64,000 nt of DNA from Arcticibacterium luteifluviistationis (GTDB taxonomy: Bacteria > Bacteroidota > Bacteroidia > Cytophagales > Spirosomataceae). The stretch lies in assembly GCF_003258705.1 (NCBI RefSeq), contig NZ_CP029480.1, positions 186,001 to 250,000 of the forward strand. Direction: 5' to 3'. A model generated the notes under the pieces. That model saw nothing but the letters and a program-made list of their open reading frames with translations. It searched no databases and had not been told where the DNA came from. The translations under genes were made by a program, and so were the position numbers. Shown here in pieces: positions 20,401 to 27,800 of the stretch (the first letter of the stretch is position 1; the number at the start of each line of letters is the position of its first letter).

Positions 20401-22798
20401 TTCCTGAGGTACCACATGAGCTACTACATGTTGCTGTGTAAGTTCCTGCTCCTACTTCAATCGTAGTGCCACTCGCTCCGGTGCTCCATGTTAACGTGCC
20501 ATTACAGTTTGCTGCTGTCAACGTTGCTTTCTCTGCTCCACATACTTCCGTCTTATTAGACGTTATACTTGGGGCATTCGGTGGTGTACCTGTTGTTATT
20601 GTGATAACATTAGATTTAACACTCTCACCACAACTATTGCTACAGGTCGCTGTGTATGTTCCAGCTCCTACATTTATTGTCGCTGTTACTGCTCCCGTAC
20701 TCCATTTAAGACTGCCTGTACAGTTTGTTGCTGTCAAGGTCGCTTTCTCTACTCCACATACTTCTGTCTTAGTAGAAGTAATGCTTGGAGCGTTTGGTAC
20801 ATTTCCTTGACCAATAGTAATCGTGTTACTATTTCCTGAGGTACCACATGAACTGCTACATGTTGCCGTGTAAGTTCCTGCTCCTACTTCAATCGTAGTG
20901 CCACTCGCTCCGGTGCTCCATGTTAACGTGCCATTACAGTTTGCTGCTGTCAACGTTGCTTTCTCTGCTCCACATACTTCCGTCTTAGTAGACGTTATAC
21001 TTGGGGCATTCGGTGGTGTACCTGTTGTTATTGTGATAACATTAGATTTAACACTCTCACCACAACTATTGCTACAGGTCGCTGTGTATGTTCCAGCTCC
21101 TACACTTATAGTCGCTGTTACTGCTCCCGTGCTCCACTTAAGACTTCCTGTACAACCTGTCGCTGTCAACGTCGCTTTCTCTACTCCACATACTTCTGTC
21201 TTAGTAGACGTAATGCTTGGAGCGTTTGGTACATTTCCTTGACCAATAGTAATCGTGTTACTATTTCCTGAGGTGCCACATGAACTACTACATGTTGCCG
21301 TGTAAGTTCCTGCTCCTACTTCAATCGTAGTGCCACTCGCTCCGGTGCTCCATGTTAACGTACCATTACAGTTTGCTGCTGTCAACGTTGCTTTCTCTGC
21401 TCCACATACTTCCGTCTTAGTAGACGTTATACTTGGGGCATTTGGTGGTGTACCTGTTGTTATCGTGATAACATTAGATTTAACACTCTCGCCACAACTG
21501 TTGCTACAGGTCGCTGTGTATGTTCCAGCTCCTACACTTATAGTCGCTGTTGTTGCTCCCGTACTCCATTTAAGACTGCCTGTACAGTTTGTTGCTGTCA
21601 AGGTCGCTTTCTCTACTCCACATACTTCTGTCTTAGTAGACGTAATGCTTGGAGCGTTTGGTACATTTCCTTGACCAATAGTAATCGTGTTACTATTTCC
21701 TGAGGTGCCACATGAGCTACTACATGTTGCCGTGTAAGTTCCTGCTCCTACTTCAATCGTAGTGCCACTCGCTCCGGTGCTCCATGTTAACGTGCCATTA
21801 CAGTTTGCTGCTGTCAACGTTGCTTTCTCTGCTCCACATACTTCCGTCTTAGTAGACGTTATACTTGGGGCATTCGGTGGTGTACCTGTTGTTATTGTGA
21901 TAACATTAGATTTAACACTCTCACCACAACTATTGCTACAGGTCGCTGTGTATGTTCCAGCTCCTACACTTATAGTCGCTGTTACTGCTCCAGTGCTCCA
22001 TTTGAGACTGCCTGTACAATTTGTCGCTGTCAAGGTCGCTTTCTCTACTCCACATACTTCTGTCTTAGTAGAGGTAATGCTTGGAGCGTTTGGTACATTT
22101 CCTTGACCAATAGTAACGGTGTTACTATTTCCTGAGGTACCACATGAGCTGCTACATGTTGCTGTGTAAGTTCCTGCTCCTACTTCAATCGTAGTGCCAC
22201 TCGCTCCGGTGCTCCACGTTAACGTGCCATTACAGTTCGCTGCTGTCAACGTTGCTTTCTCTGCTCCACATACTTCCGTCTTATTAGACGTTATACTTGG
22301 GGCATTCGGTGGTGTACCTGTTGTTATCGTGATAACATTAGATTTAACACTCTCGCCACAACTGTTGCTACACGTCGCTGTGTATGTTCCAGCTCCTACA
22401 TTTATTGTCGCTGTTACTGCTCCCGTACTCCATTTAAGACTGCCTGTACAGTTTGTTGCTGTCAAGGTCGCTTTCTCTACTCCACATACTTCCGTCTTGT
22501 TGGACGTAATACTTGGAGCTGCTGGTGGCGTACCCGTTGTTATCGTTATTGAATTCGATGCTGGACTCACTCCACATAGTGTCTTACACGTTGCCGTGTA
22601 AACACCCGCGGTACTTACAGTGATACTTGCTCCCGTTGCTCCTGTACTCCATGTTACCGTTCCGTTACAGTTCGTCGCTGTTAACGTCGCTGTCTCTCCT
22701 GAACATAACTCGTTATCAGTTGTCGTGATAACTGGCGTCGTTGGTTTTGGTGGCGTTTGTATCGTTATCGTTTCTGTCACCTGACCCACCCTTGCCAC
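14495..22798 (-). CDS. giant repeat surface protein with T9SS type B / gliding C-terminal domain, 5'-truncated
   Basis: Open frame of 2767 codons. Residues ~1-2130 are about 30 tandem Ig-like repeats of ~72 residues, each with a pattern such as EVCGxEKATLTA, then [12 protein letters not shown] and SCG; the cysteines suggest two disulfides per repeat. Then come about three DUF11-type domains ([20 protein letters not shown] and relatives, ~2190-2600). The end is a gliding-motility-associated C-terminal domain ([33 protein letters not shown]), the signal for type IX secretion. There is no signal peptide: the first codon is a GTG just after a TAG stop, and the first ~8 residues (MARVGQVT) are encoded by a group II intron fragment. 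The true 5' end, with signal peptide, is missing, so this is probably a non-secreted remnant or pseudogene, or a junction error. Confidence 0.9.
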   Translation of the reverse strand: MARVGQVTETITIQTPPKPTTPVITTTDNELCSGETATLTATNCNGTVTWSTGATGASITVSTAGVYTATCKTLCGVSPASNSITITTGTPPAAPSITSNKTEVCGVEKATLTATNCTGSLKWSTGAVTATINVGAGTYTATCSNSCGESVKSNVITITTGTPPNAPSITSNKTEVCGAEKATLTAANCNGTLTWSTGASGTTIEVGAGTYTATCSSSCGTSGNSNTVTIGQGNVPNAPSITSTKTEVCGVEKATLTATNCTGSLKWSTGAVTATISVGAGTYTATCSNSCGESVKSNVITITTGTPPNAPSITSTKTEVCGAEKATLTAANCNGTLTWSTGASGTTIEVGAGTYTATCSSSCGTSGNSNTITIGQGNVPNAPSITSTKTEVCGVEKATLTATNCTGSLKWSTGATTATISVGAGTYTATCSNSCGESVKSNVITITTGTPPNAPSITSTKTEVCGAEKATLTAANCNGTLTWSTGASGTTIEVGAGTYTATCSSSCGTSGNSNTITIGQGNVPNAPSITSTKTEVCGVEKATLTATGCTGSLKWSTGAVTATISVGAGTYTATCSNSCGESVKSNVITITTGTPPNAPSITSTKTEVCGAEKATLTAANCNGTLTWSTGASGTTIEVGAGTYTATCSSSCGTSGNSNTITIGQGNVPNAPSITSTKTEVCGVEKATLTATNCTGSLKWSTGAVTATINVGAGTYTATCSNSCGESVKSNVITITTGTPPNAPSITSNKTEVCGAEKATLTAANCNGTLTWSTGASGTTIEVGAGTYTATCSSSCGTSGNSNTITIGQGNVPNAPSITSTKTEVCGVEKATLTATNCTGSLKWSTGAVTATINVGAGTYTATCSNSCGESVKSNVITITTGTPPNAPSITSTKTEVCGAEKATLTAANCNGTLTWSTGASGTTIEVGAGTYTATCSSSCGTSGNSNTVTINQGNVPNAPSITSTKTEVCGVEKATLTATNCTGSLKWSTGATTATISVGAGTYTATCSNSCGESGTSNSVTITTGTPPIAPSIATNKTLICGDEKATLTAANCTGTLTWSTGATGSTIQVGSGTYTATCSSSCGTSGNSNSITIDEGTVPTAPVITSDKIQICGTEKVTITASNCTGGSLLWSTGANTATISVGAGSYWAKCVTDCGISDGSNIIDITKVGTPNTPVVTSDKTTVCGEEKASLMALGCNYTYVWSNGATGNMISVGKGTYTVKCVNDCGESTDSNPIVIGNGNLPNAPTIATNETQVCGTDKATLTATNCSGTVTWSTGATGTTVQVGSGTYTATCSSSCGTSGNSNVVTIGGGDAPNAPNITSDKTQVCGTDKATLTATDCNGTVTWSTGATGTTIQVGTGTYTATCGSSCGASANSNEITVGGGETPNAPTISANDTQICGAEKATLTATNCNGTVTWSTGATGTAIQVGVGTYTATCSNACGASDNSNEVTIGGGTTPVAPTVTSNATEVCGTDKATLTAADCNGTVVWSTGTTGLTIQVGAGTYTATCSNACGTSPNSAAVSIGEGSAPTAPNVSSDKIEVCGTDKATLTATNCSGVITWSTGETGASIQVGAGTYSATCTSACGLSDKSSELIINSVETPEAPIISTVKFEICGDESVTLTAVNCSETILWSTGATGASIFVKVAGTYSAVCQGTCGDSPVSNKVQIIKTSVPNTPIITTDRVNVCGEEKATLKGIGCDFEYVWSNGVTGEMIQVGAGSYTVKCVNSCGESTPSGVIVIGSNGNPSPPRILANKTSLCLPDSAMLIGDVCTGTVKWSTGAIGDTIYVNQAGTYTATCANACGTSMPSENMVITSGGKPSAPVVSTTTNEICPSESAIITASGCMGTLTWNTGATTASIVVDSSGTYSVKCTNTCGTSDSSEGIIIKDKFNGCGTCDVVKPIITASALSLCEIADVTLSVDNCNGAVIWSSGQTTSSITVRPFTTTKYTAICKEGANCISVLSDPVTITVGAANKPTLACSTDLVCPGESVTLKAYGCDGIVTWSTGATGNTISVTLDENTKYAAFCTNGTCVSESSDSLEIAVGLPNKPFISCKNSSICIGQTASLTGTGCTGTIVWSTGDEGGVLAISPTVAGTYKYTAICKSNIGDCVSETSNEVIISVGSAVSKPTVIADITNVCPFETVDLSSAMMSSPNGSFEFHTSNSINSPIVTNIGMVSAGTFYVFERSKLGCYSDAAAINVSITECEGDPVIIDSTQYVDIAVSKTGSASTVDVGDTVTYTVEVKNLSQYAATGVVVRDILPGGLAFISTSSNASFVNGIVSTTIDSLKAGESVSMTYLSKVSAAGKIVNKAELLELDQIDNTLSNNVSEFVINNPIDGNLIGVSKVVGDFVSLGNNQFEVPYTIYVSNMGGGVLNNVQVTDDLDRTFGNGAVIVSDTMEVTTTGTLTANPNYTGRIDGQALLIDSLSTLAVGDRFSIDFKVIVDITGASTDQYFNTAIAVAGTDSNKVSDTSTNGLLADPDNDGDPRNNDEATPVKFDVDSLTSAPAIAVGLSVVDAEKHDDLSYDITYRVMVKNIGNVDLDNVQLIDSLMLVFSDTLDYEIVGTPVANSNGQLKINDNYDGKADNNLLVGDSTSILQVGHTDSVFFTVRLYHEGNAGPYNNYVLAIGHGADTTVTDSSNDGNDINPGVSSPTVVNLPISSDVQLVMPGGFSPNGDGVNDTWKLNKPTGLKITDIEVYNRWGHLVWRPDNIDDLETIIEWNGVSNQGMRFDSEEFVPDGTYFYNIKTDGVAKPQVGYITIAR
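19900..22540 (-). repeat. 432-bp near-identical tandem repeats inside the giant gene
   Basis: About six consecutive 432-bp units, each encoding two alternating Ig-like repeats ([10 protein letters not shown] type then [10 protein letters not shown] type). Landmark sequences recur at 20034, 20466, 20898, 21330, 21762 and 22194, exactly 432 bp apart. The units differ by only a few bases, while the repeats to the 3' side of the gene (14.9-19.8 kb) are much more diverged. This indicates recent expansion or gene conversion at the 5' side. Confidence 0.9.
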
Positions 22799-22893
22799 CT
22801 ACTTAGCTTAGGGTAACGACTCCCTTGCCTACGGGACTTTCACCCTTTGGATTGTTCTTTTAAAGAACTAAATTCGTCATTCAAGGCACACAC
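22776..22893 (-). mobile_element. group II intron 5'-end fragment (118 bp) fused to the giant gene
   Basis: The 118 bp are identical to 26489-26606, the 5' end of the complete intron. On the minus strand the fragment begins with GTGTGTGCC at 22893, exactly the intron start, and ends at 22776 where the giant gene's coding sequence begins. The 3' part of the intron, including the RT gene and domain V, is absent. Loss of the 3' part is not what incomplete reverse transcription produces, so deletion or recombination is more likely. Confidence 0.88.
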
Positions 22894-22954
22894 AAGTGAT
22901 ATGAGATCAGACTTGCTATCGCTGCGTCCGCTCCATATCACCGATACGTTATAG
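22894..22954 (+). other. attC-like recombination site, left end replaced by the intron fragment
   Basis: Hairpin with arms tgatatgag / ctccatatca (22898-22940) around a centre (gatcagacttgctatcgc and on) shared with the site at 26607-26668. It ends in the core GTTATAG (22948-22954). The expected inverse core with AAC on the left is missing because the intron fragment starts at that point. Length of the remaining part is 61 bp. Confidence 0.7.
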
Positions 22955-22963
22955 CGAATTAAA

Positions 22964-23830
22964 ATGAAGAAAGAACCTAAATATGCAGAACTGATAAAGA
23001 ATCATGATAACCTCATGAATCGATTAGAGCAATACGGAAGTAAATGGTTCATATTTCGAAATAGCAAGATAACAATTTGGGAAGCGTTTCAAATTAAAGG
23101 CTGGTATGAGTTTTTTATCAACGAAAACCTTGATGCAGCAAAACAAGCGTTTTATGATTGCTCAAAAATAGATATATACTATTATCAAAAACTAATAAAA
23201 CCAGGTGGTGACTTATTCTCTGCAGGAAGGACACATGTTCTTCAAACAGCACTAAGCGATTCTAAAGATTTAATGAAAGAATATAATCTGATTGACTATC
23301 CTGTGTCAAAAAGAAAAGGCAAAATTCTAAATTACAGTGACTTAGTTCAAGAAGGAAAAACCTATATCTATTGTGATCTAATTAACAAGGCTATGAATCA
23401 AGAAATTGACAAATTAGCCAACCTTGTTGAAATAGTGAAAGAAAAAACATTAGACAAAAAGAAAAACGAGTGGCTAAGAATTGATTTGCAATTTTTCGAA
23501 GGAATTATTAATAAAGAAAAGGATATTGTACTTGATGTAGTAAAACAATTATGTACAACCGAACACAAAAGAAGAAACAAACATTCTTGGTTTTATAAAG
23601 ACCTCGTATCACAACCAGCTCAAGGATATGCAAAAATTGCTTGGTTAAATGGTTTGCAAATAGAAATAGAGAATGACTTTGTTTATAATGAATTTCTACC
23701 AACAAGCCCAATGAAAGAATATGATGACAATGCAAAAGAATTAATTTCTAAAATGACTTTGGAGTCAAATGTTGAATTCTATAATGGTCAGAAGTTGAGT
23801 GAAGATGAATACAAACAATTATACAGCTAA
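22964..23830 (+). CDS. cassette 1 protein, unknown (possible Imm49-like immunity protein)
   Basis: 288 residues, ATG 10 bp after the cassette core. Soluble, mostly helical, no signal peptide or membrane segment. The segment IWEAFQIKGWYEFFINENLD followed by AAKQAFYDCSKIDIYYYQKL suggests a helical-repeat fold in which cells of a tetratricopeptide-like array are possible. The pattern is reminiscent of the Imm49 family of polymorphic-toxin immunity proteins, but that is a weak resemblance from memory. It is the only gene in its cassette; AT-rich and lysine-rich like the other cassette genes. Cassette immunity genes without their toxin are common in integrons; here this remains a guess. Confidence 0.75.
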   Translation: MKKEPKYAELIKNHDNLMNRLEQYGSKWFIFRNSKITIWEAFQIKGWYEFFINENLDAAKQAFYDCSKIDIYYYQKLIKPGGDLFSAGRTHVLQTALSDSKDLMKEYNLIDYPVSKRKGKILNYSDLVQEGKTYIYCDLINKAMNQEIDKLANLVEIVKEKTLDKKKNEWLRIDLQFFEGIINKEKDIVLDVVKQLCTTEHKRRNKHSWFYKDLVSQPAQGYAKIAWLNGLQIEIENDFVYNEFLPTSPMKEYDDNAKELISKMTLESNVEFYNGQKLSEDEYKQLYS

Positions 23831-23842
23831 ATGAAAAACTCG

Positions 23843-23911
23843 CTATAACAAGCTATGATCATGTCAGATTGGCTGAGGCCAAATCCGCCAGATATAGCCG
23901 ATCCGTTATCT
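23843..23911 (+). other. attC-like recombination site between cassettes 1 and 2
   Basis: Runs from inverse core CTATAAC (23843-23849) to core GTTATCT (23905-23911), 69 bp. Inside, GCTAT / ATAGC form the outer arms and gattggc-tgag-gccaaatc forms an inner hairpin with one bulged base. This is the R''-L''-L'-R' arrangement of integron attC sites. Confidence 0.78.
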
Positions 23912-23924
23912 GCAATTTGAATCA

Positions 23925-24281
23925 ATGAAGAAAATAGCTACAGATATAGAAACTGAGACATGGGCTAAAATTATTCGATCTTTTCGAGAAGAAGGATGGA
24001 TAGTGACAGCCAAGTATTGGGGATTTGATGCTGGAATTGATGATGATTATTGGTGTTTAAGAAAAGGATTTAAAAAGATAGAATTTGGCTGGTCAAATTG
24101 GACAGAAGGTGAAATAAAGGCAAGTACTGAGTTATTAATGGAAATTGAGAGTAAAATGAATTTGAACTTAAAATACGGAGAACCGCTAAATCTAAAAAAA
24201 TCGGTTATTCGAACCTATAAATTTCAATGCTTGCCATTAGTCATTCTTAATTTGTTTAATTTTTTTGGCAGGAAATTATGA
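23925..24281 (+). CDS. cassette 2 first protein, unknown
   Basis: 118 residues, ATG 13 bp after the cassette core. Soluble until a hydrophobic C-terminal stretch (CLPLVILNLFNFFGRKL). The N-terminal half is rich in Trp: TWAKIIRSFREEGWIVTAKY, YWCLRKGFKKIEFGWSNWTE. No family recognised. Its stop TGA (24279-24281) overlaps the ATG of the next gene (24278) by 4 bp, so the two are translationally coupled within one cassette. The tight pairing would suit a two-component function such as toxin-antitoxin or effector-immunity, but nothing in the sequence proves it. Confidence 0.75.
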   Translation: MKKIATDIETETWAKIIRSFREEGWIVTAKYWGFDAGIDDDYWCLRKGFKKIEFGWSNWTEGEIKASTELLMEIESKMNLNLKYGEPLNLKKSVIRTYKFQCLPLVILNLFNFFGRKL

Positions 24282-24760
24282 ATTGGATAATCAGAGATAC
24301 AAGTAAGTTAAAATTTCATACGAATTTGGATATTTTACTCCAACCAATTGAGAAAGAGATTGAAAGATATAATTGGTTGATAGCTGATCTTGAGATTAAT
24401 ACGTCTGAGATGCAAAAACTTCCAATAAATCATGAAAAGGATTGGTTTCTAATCAACTCAAATGAAATGAATACACTTAGAAAAACTGATACACAAATCC
24501 TTTGGGGAGCATTTTCAGCAATAGATAAAAACCTAAAACTCAAAATCACTGAAGATATATTGCCATATGCTGAAGGAGTTGATGAAATTTGGAAGAATGG
24601 CAATTTACAGGTAAAGGAATCCGTAATAGAAATAATAGCTTGGGATAGCGGCTATACAATTGTAAAATTCACAGATGAATTACTTTCAGCCAAATTTAAA
24701 GATTATTTTCAAGAAGCAATTGAATTAGAAAAATACAAGTGGAAGAGTAAAAGCAGATAA
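24278..24760 (+). CDS. cassette 2 second protein, unknown
   Basis: 160 residues, starting with the 4-bp ATGA overlap to the upstream gene. No signal peptide or membrane segment. Motifs such as YNWLIADLEINTSEM, DTQILWGAFSAIDKNL and IIAWDSGYTIVKFTDELLSA suggest an alpha/beta protein like the small Smi1/Knr4- or DUF2691-type proteins often found as immunity proteins, without a secure match. The stop TAA (24758-24760) lies in the attC inverse core, and its last base is also the last base of the group II intron. Without the intron the sequence would still read TAA, so the insertion leaves the protein intact. Confidence 0.75.
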   Translation: MNWIIRDTSKLKFHTNLDILLQPIEKEIERYNWLIADLEINTSEMQKLPINHEKDWFLINSNEMNTLRKTDTQILWGAFSAIDKNLKLKITEDILPYAEGVDEIWKNGNLQVKESVIEIIAWDSGYTIVKFTDELLSAKFKDYFQEAIELEKYKWKSKSR

Positions 24761-26606
24761 TCGAGTAGACGGCCGTAAGCCGTAAAGCCTACGGTACGCC
24801 TCTCACACCACCGTACGTACGGGTCTCGTATACGGCGGTTCATTGAATCTCTGGTTGCAAGCGTTGATAATAATCCTGCATACTTTCGTAACCACGTAAC
24901 CTTAACTTTTCAAGTGTGATGGTAGTCTTTAAAATAGGGCTTTGGGCAGTTGCCCAACCTCCCATTCTTGTACGACTCCACCGATATGCTTGAATATGGT
25001 TTACGCCAAGCCTAATCAAGTTCTTTCGTTTACGCTCTGGCTTTTTCCAATCAGTCCAAATACAATACCTCAACCTGTTTCTTAACCATTCGTCAAGAGC
25101 TTTGAGTTTGCCATGAATACTAGCCAAGCGGTAGTTGTTCACCCATCCTCTATAAACTTCTTTGATTTTGGTTAGTCGCAGGTCAAAACTGTATGGTTTG
25201 GTCTTTTTGGTGGCTGCCTTTAGCTTGCGTTTTAACGATTGCCAGCTGCTTTCTTTTACTACAAGTTGATATTTGCCTTTCTCTCCCTTTTTGTAAGTAG
25301 GCACAAAGCCATGACCCAATAGCTCAAAGTTAGAAGGGCGACGAATGCCGCTTTTCGCCTTGTTGATGGGTAGTTTTAGTTTGTCTCTTAGAAAGAGATA
25401 AACATAGTTACCTATCCGTTTGGCTTCTGCTTTTGATTTGCAATAGATGCTAAAATCATCTGCGTAGCGAACAAACTTTAAGCCTTTACTTTTGAGTTCT
25501 TTATCCAGTTGGTCAAGCATGATGTTTGACAATAATGGACTAAGTGGGCTGCCTTGTGGTACTCCTTTGCGGCGTTTGTGCAGTTTACCATTTATCATGA
25601 TAGGTGCACGAAGCCACTTGCGTATTAAACGCAGAGTGATGGGGCATTTTACCTTGTTGTAGATGAGTTGCAGAAGTTTGTAATGCTCTACTTCGTCGAA
25701 AAACTTACTCAAATCAATATCTACAATATCCTGAAAGCCATCATTGATGAACTTTTGGGCTTGTAAAACTGCTTGGTGCAAATTCCTCTTTGGGCGAAAA
25801 CCGTAGCTTTCGTCCTCAAAGTCGAGCTCAAACTTCATAGCCAGTTGCTGACTTACAGCTTGTTGTAACCATCGGTCGGTTACGGTGGGTATACCCAGTA
25901 TTCGGGTTCCACCACTTGCTTTCGGTATTTCTACCGCTAAGATAGGGCTGGGCAGATACGTGCTATTGACAATCGAAGTCAGTATGCGTTCTCCGTGCTG
26001 TTCGATGAACGATTTCAGTTCGGTTGTTTGCATTCCATCCACGCCTGCCGAACCTCCGTTCAACTCAACCTTTCGGCGAGCCTTAGTGAGGTTTTTAGCT
26101 TGTAAAATTTGCTCTATCATAGTTTACTTTCTGTCTTTTCTAAAGCTAAGCTATGCTTGATTCTTAGCTAATTCCAGACACAATTCAATGTTCAGTCCTT
26201 CAGTAATTTGTGAGTCCTCGAGGGTATGGTCTTAGCAATCCTCGCTCATTTCTTTTACCTAATATGACCTCTGCTGACTTCTCAATCCATACGCGTATGG
26301 TTCGAGAGCTCCCTTGGTAAGGCGAATATCCTTTTGTCTATCCCTGCTACATCTACTATTTCGGTACTGTCTCTTTTCAGAGCTTTGGACTTCGGCAGCA
26401 TGTGTTACCTCATCCGACCTAATAGCCTCAGTATGTAGTTCCTGTTCGTCAGTACAGACAACGTGGTTTGGCTTACTTCAGATGGTCAGTCACCTGACCC
26501 ACCCTTGCCACCTACTTAGCTTAGGGTAACGACTCCCTTGCCTACGGGACTTTCACCCTTTGGATTGTTCTTTTAAAGAACTAAATTCGTCATTCAAGGC
26601 ACACAC
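24760..26606 (-). mobile_element. complete group II intron inserted in an attC site (IIC-attC-like)
   Basis: 1847 bp on the minus strand. It starts GTGTGTGCC (26606), matching the GUGYG 5' consensus, and ends CTACTCGAT (24760), matching the AY 3' end. Domain V is visible at about 24804-24841 (on the minus strand GAACCGCCGTATACG, a loop, then CGTACGTACGG), followed by a GC-rich domain VI. The RT gene occupies domain IV and stops at the edge of domain V. Joining the flanks gives GCAGATA-ACCGTG, a complete inverse core that pairs with the start of cassette 2. Insertion in the bottom strand of attC, opposite to the cassette genes, with an RT lacking an endonuclease domain, is the behaviour of group IIC-attC introns. 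Confidence 0.9.
24840..26120 (-). CDS. group II intron reverse transcriptase/maturase
   Basis: 426 residues. RT domain with SYGFRPKRNLHQAV, the strand DIVDIDLSKFFDEVEH (first catalytic Asp), KGVPQGSPLSPLLSNIMLD, and the active-site motif FVRYADDFSIYC. The X/maturase domain follows, with EVYRGWVNNYRLAS near residue 330. There is no HNH endonuclease or clear D domain after ~residue 400, and the length suits group IIC-type proteins. It splices its intron RNA and copies it into new DNA sites. The stop TGA (24840-24842) adjoins domain V. Confidence 0.95.
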   Translation of the reverse strand: MIEQILQAKNLTKARRKVELNGGSAGVDGMQTTELKSFIEQHGERILTSIVNSTYLPSPILAVEIPKASGGTRILGIPTVTDRWLQQAVSQQLAMKFELDFEDESYGFRPKRNLHQAVLQAQKFINDGFQDIVDIDLSKFFDEVEHYKLLQLIYNKVKCPITLRLIRKWLRAPIMINGKLHKRRKGVPQGSPLSPLLSNIMLDQLDKELKSKGLKFVRYADDFSIYCKSKAEAKRIGNYVYLFLRDKLKLPINKAKSGIRRPSNFELLGHGFVPTYKKGEKGKYQLVVKESSWQSLKRKLKAATKKTKPYSFDLRLTKIKEVYRGWVNNYRLASIHGKLKALDEWLRNRLRYCIWTDWKKPERKRKNLIRLGVNHIQAYRWSRTRMGGWATAQSPILKTTITLEKLRLRGYESMQDYYQRLQPEIQ

Positions 26607-26668
26607 ACCGTGTATGATGATCAGACTTGCTATCGCTGCGTCCGCCACATACACAAAATCCGTTGGCA
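26607..26668 (+). other. attC-like recombination site between cassettes 2 and 3 (right part, after intron)
   Basis: From ACCGTGTATG to core GTTGGCA (26662-26668). Arms gtgtatg (26610-26616) / catacac (26647-26653) flank the same centre as the site at 22894-22954, although the arms there differ in sequence and pair with each other instead. With the 5 bp of inverse core left of the intron (24755-24759) the intact site would be 67 bp, close to the 69 bp of the neighbouring site. Confidence 0.78.
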
Positions 26669-26679
26669 GTAAGCTAAAA

Positions 26680-27423
26680 ATGAACGAAAAGCATAAAAAA
26701 CAAATTCGGAATAATTCAATACTAATTTTAATTGGAATATTGATTATTATAATATTTGGAAGCGAAAAATCTTGGCTGAGATATTTTAATGTTTTGGCTA
26801 TATTAATAATCTTGAGAGGTCTTATTTGGTTTGTTTCAAATTCTGAAGAATTATTATTTTATATTTTTCCAACAAAAACAATTCGTGAGAAAAAAGCGAA
26901 ATTTAAAGACAAAATTTGGAGTCATATTTCTATGATTTTGTTCTTTTCTGGTTTAGTGTTTTTAATCTTTCAAATGAACAATATTGAAAATATAATCGAG
27001 GAATTGCATTTTTGGAAAAGTTTTGGCTTTTTAGGATTTAGTTTCAGTTTAATAGGATTATTTTTTCTTTACAAATTTCAGCCTTCTGTATTTAGCGAAA
27101 GCGGAAGGAGATATTCTGTAGTTTTTGGTTTTATTTTAGGTTTAATAAGTTTGACAATTTCAACTGCAAGTTTTCTAAATAAAAATAATGCTGAACAAGA
27201 AATACAACAATCTGAATACACTATAAACCGAAAAAGTACTGGTGGAAAAAAGAATAAATTACATTGGATTTTTATTAAAATAAGAGAATCGGAAAGAAGA
27301 TTTGAAATAAAACCAAACTTGTGGAATAAAATAAAAGTTGGAGATAGAGTTTTATTAAAATTACAAAAAGGACATTTTGAATACGATTTTGTGAATGAAA
27401 TAAAGCCTACTGCCAACAATTAA
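26680..27423 (+). CDS. cassette 3 membrane protein, unknown
   Basis: 247 residues from the ATG at 26680, 11 bp after the core GTTGGCA. The frame is open upstream into the intron, but that part is intron sequence. Five predicted membrane helices (about 12-28, 34-52, 80-97, 111-128, 143-163) are followed by a soluble C-terminal domain (about 190-247) with KLHWIFIKIRESERRFEIKP and VGDRVLLKLQKGHFEYDFV, which looks like a small beta barrel. No family recognised. The stop TAA (27421-27423) falls just after the inverse core TGCCAAC, so the last residues (TANN) are encoded by the recombination site. Very AT-rich compared with neighbours, as often with cassettes. Confidence 0.78.
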   Translation: MNEKHKKQIRNNSILILIGILIIIIFGSEKSWLRYFNVLAILIILRGLIWFVSNSEELLFYIFPTKTIREKKAKFKDKIWSHISMILFFSGLVFLIFQMNNIENIIEELHFWKSFGFLGFSFSLIGLFFLYKFQPSVFSESGRRYSVVFGFILGLISLTISTASFLNKNNAEQEIQQSEYTINRKSTGGKKNKLHWIFIKIRESERRFEIKPNLWNKIKVGDRVLLKLQKGHFEYDFVNEIKPTANN

Positions 27424-27500
27424 GCTCGAATGCAGCGATTAAGACCCTTCGACTAAGCTCAGGACAGGCTCTGGTTTATTTGAGCCTCTGTTGAGCTCAA
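27412..27500 (+). repeat. intergenic repeat, copy 1
   Basis: About 75 bp closely matched at 31078-31150, in the same orientation. It contains cccttcgactaagctcagg, a REP-like sequence common between genes in Bacteroidota. The copy begins inside the inverse core of cassette 3, so the expected attC of that cassette seems to be interrupted or replaced here. Confidence 0.75.
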
Positions 27501-27800
27501 GCACCCAGATATTTGCTATGGGGATTCAATAAGAACTCGTTTGTTACTTGTGTTTATAAGAAGGGGTTTCTGTAACTATAATTTCAATTTTGCTTCCTTG
27601 ATTTCGCCTAAGTTTCCGACTACTCCAGCCTTTTAAATACCCATCTCTAGTAAAAATGTCAGCTATAGACATATCTCTCCCAGCTCCTTTTTGGAGTCAT
27701 TTTTCTATCTAGTTTTTCATTACTTCCCATCTCATTAAATTTGGTTTTACTCGGGCTGAAACACAAAGTGCCATACTGTGGCTGACGGTATGAAAATTTA
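27501..27800. other. intergenic region
   Basis: Downstream of both cassette 3 and the minus-strand methyltransferase. No believable gene seen. Confidence 0.4.

Larger units (their letters stand above)
22894..27423 (+). other. integron-type gene cassette array (three cassettes, no integrase in window)
   Basis: Three plus-strand units. Unit 1 begins GTTATAGCGA (22948) and ends TCGCTATAAC (23840-23849), its exact 10-bp reverse complement. Unit 2 begins GTTATCTGC (23905) and ends GCAGATA-AC, split by the intron (24753-24759, 26607-26608). Unit 3 begins GTTGGCAGTA (26662) and ends TACTGCCAAC (27408-27417). In an excised circular integron cassette these two ends meet and pair within one attC site; that is the hallmark seen here. 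The genes lack obvious promoters and start 11-20 bp after the core, again typical. No tyrosine integrase (IntI) gene is in the window. Confidence 0.82.

Noticed and set aside
19596-22601. Repeated plus-strand open frames of 114-137 codons, spaced 432 bp apart
   Set aside because: They are antisense shadows of the tandem repeats in the giant gene: their spacing and similarity follow the 432-bp units, and they have no start signals.
22776-22798. GTG at 22798 as a real start of the giant protein
   Set aside because: It lies in intron sequence right after a stop codon, is followed by no signal peptide, and the gene's repeats are cut in the middle of a unit.
26314-26529. Plus-strand open frame inside the intron 5' part
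   Set aside because: It lies in the structured RNA domains of the group II intron, antisense to it.
26560-26679. Upstream extension of the cassette 3 gene
   Set aside because: The first 40 codons of the open frame are intron and attC sequence read in the wrong sense; the ATG at 26680 directly after the cassette core is the natural start.
22894-27423. A complete integron with integrase
   Set aside because: No tyrosine recombinase of the IntI type is found on either strand, so only a cassette array can be claimed.
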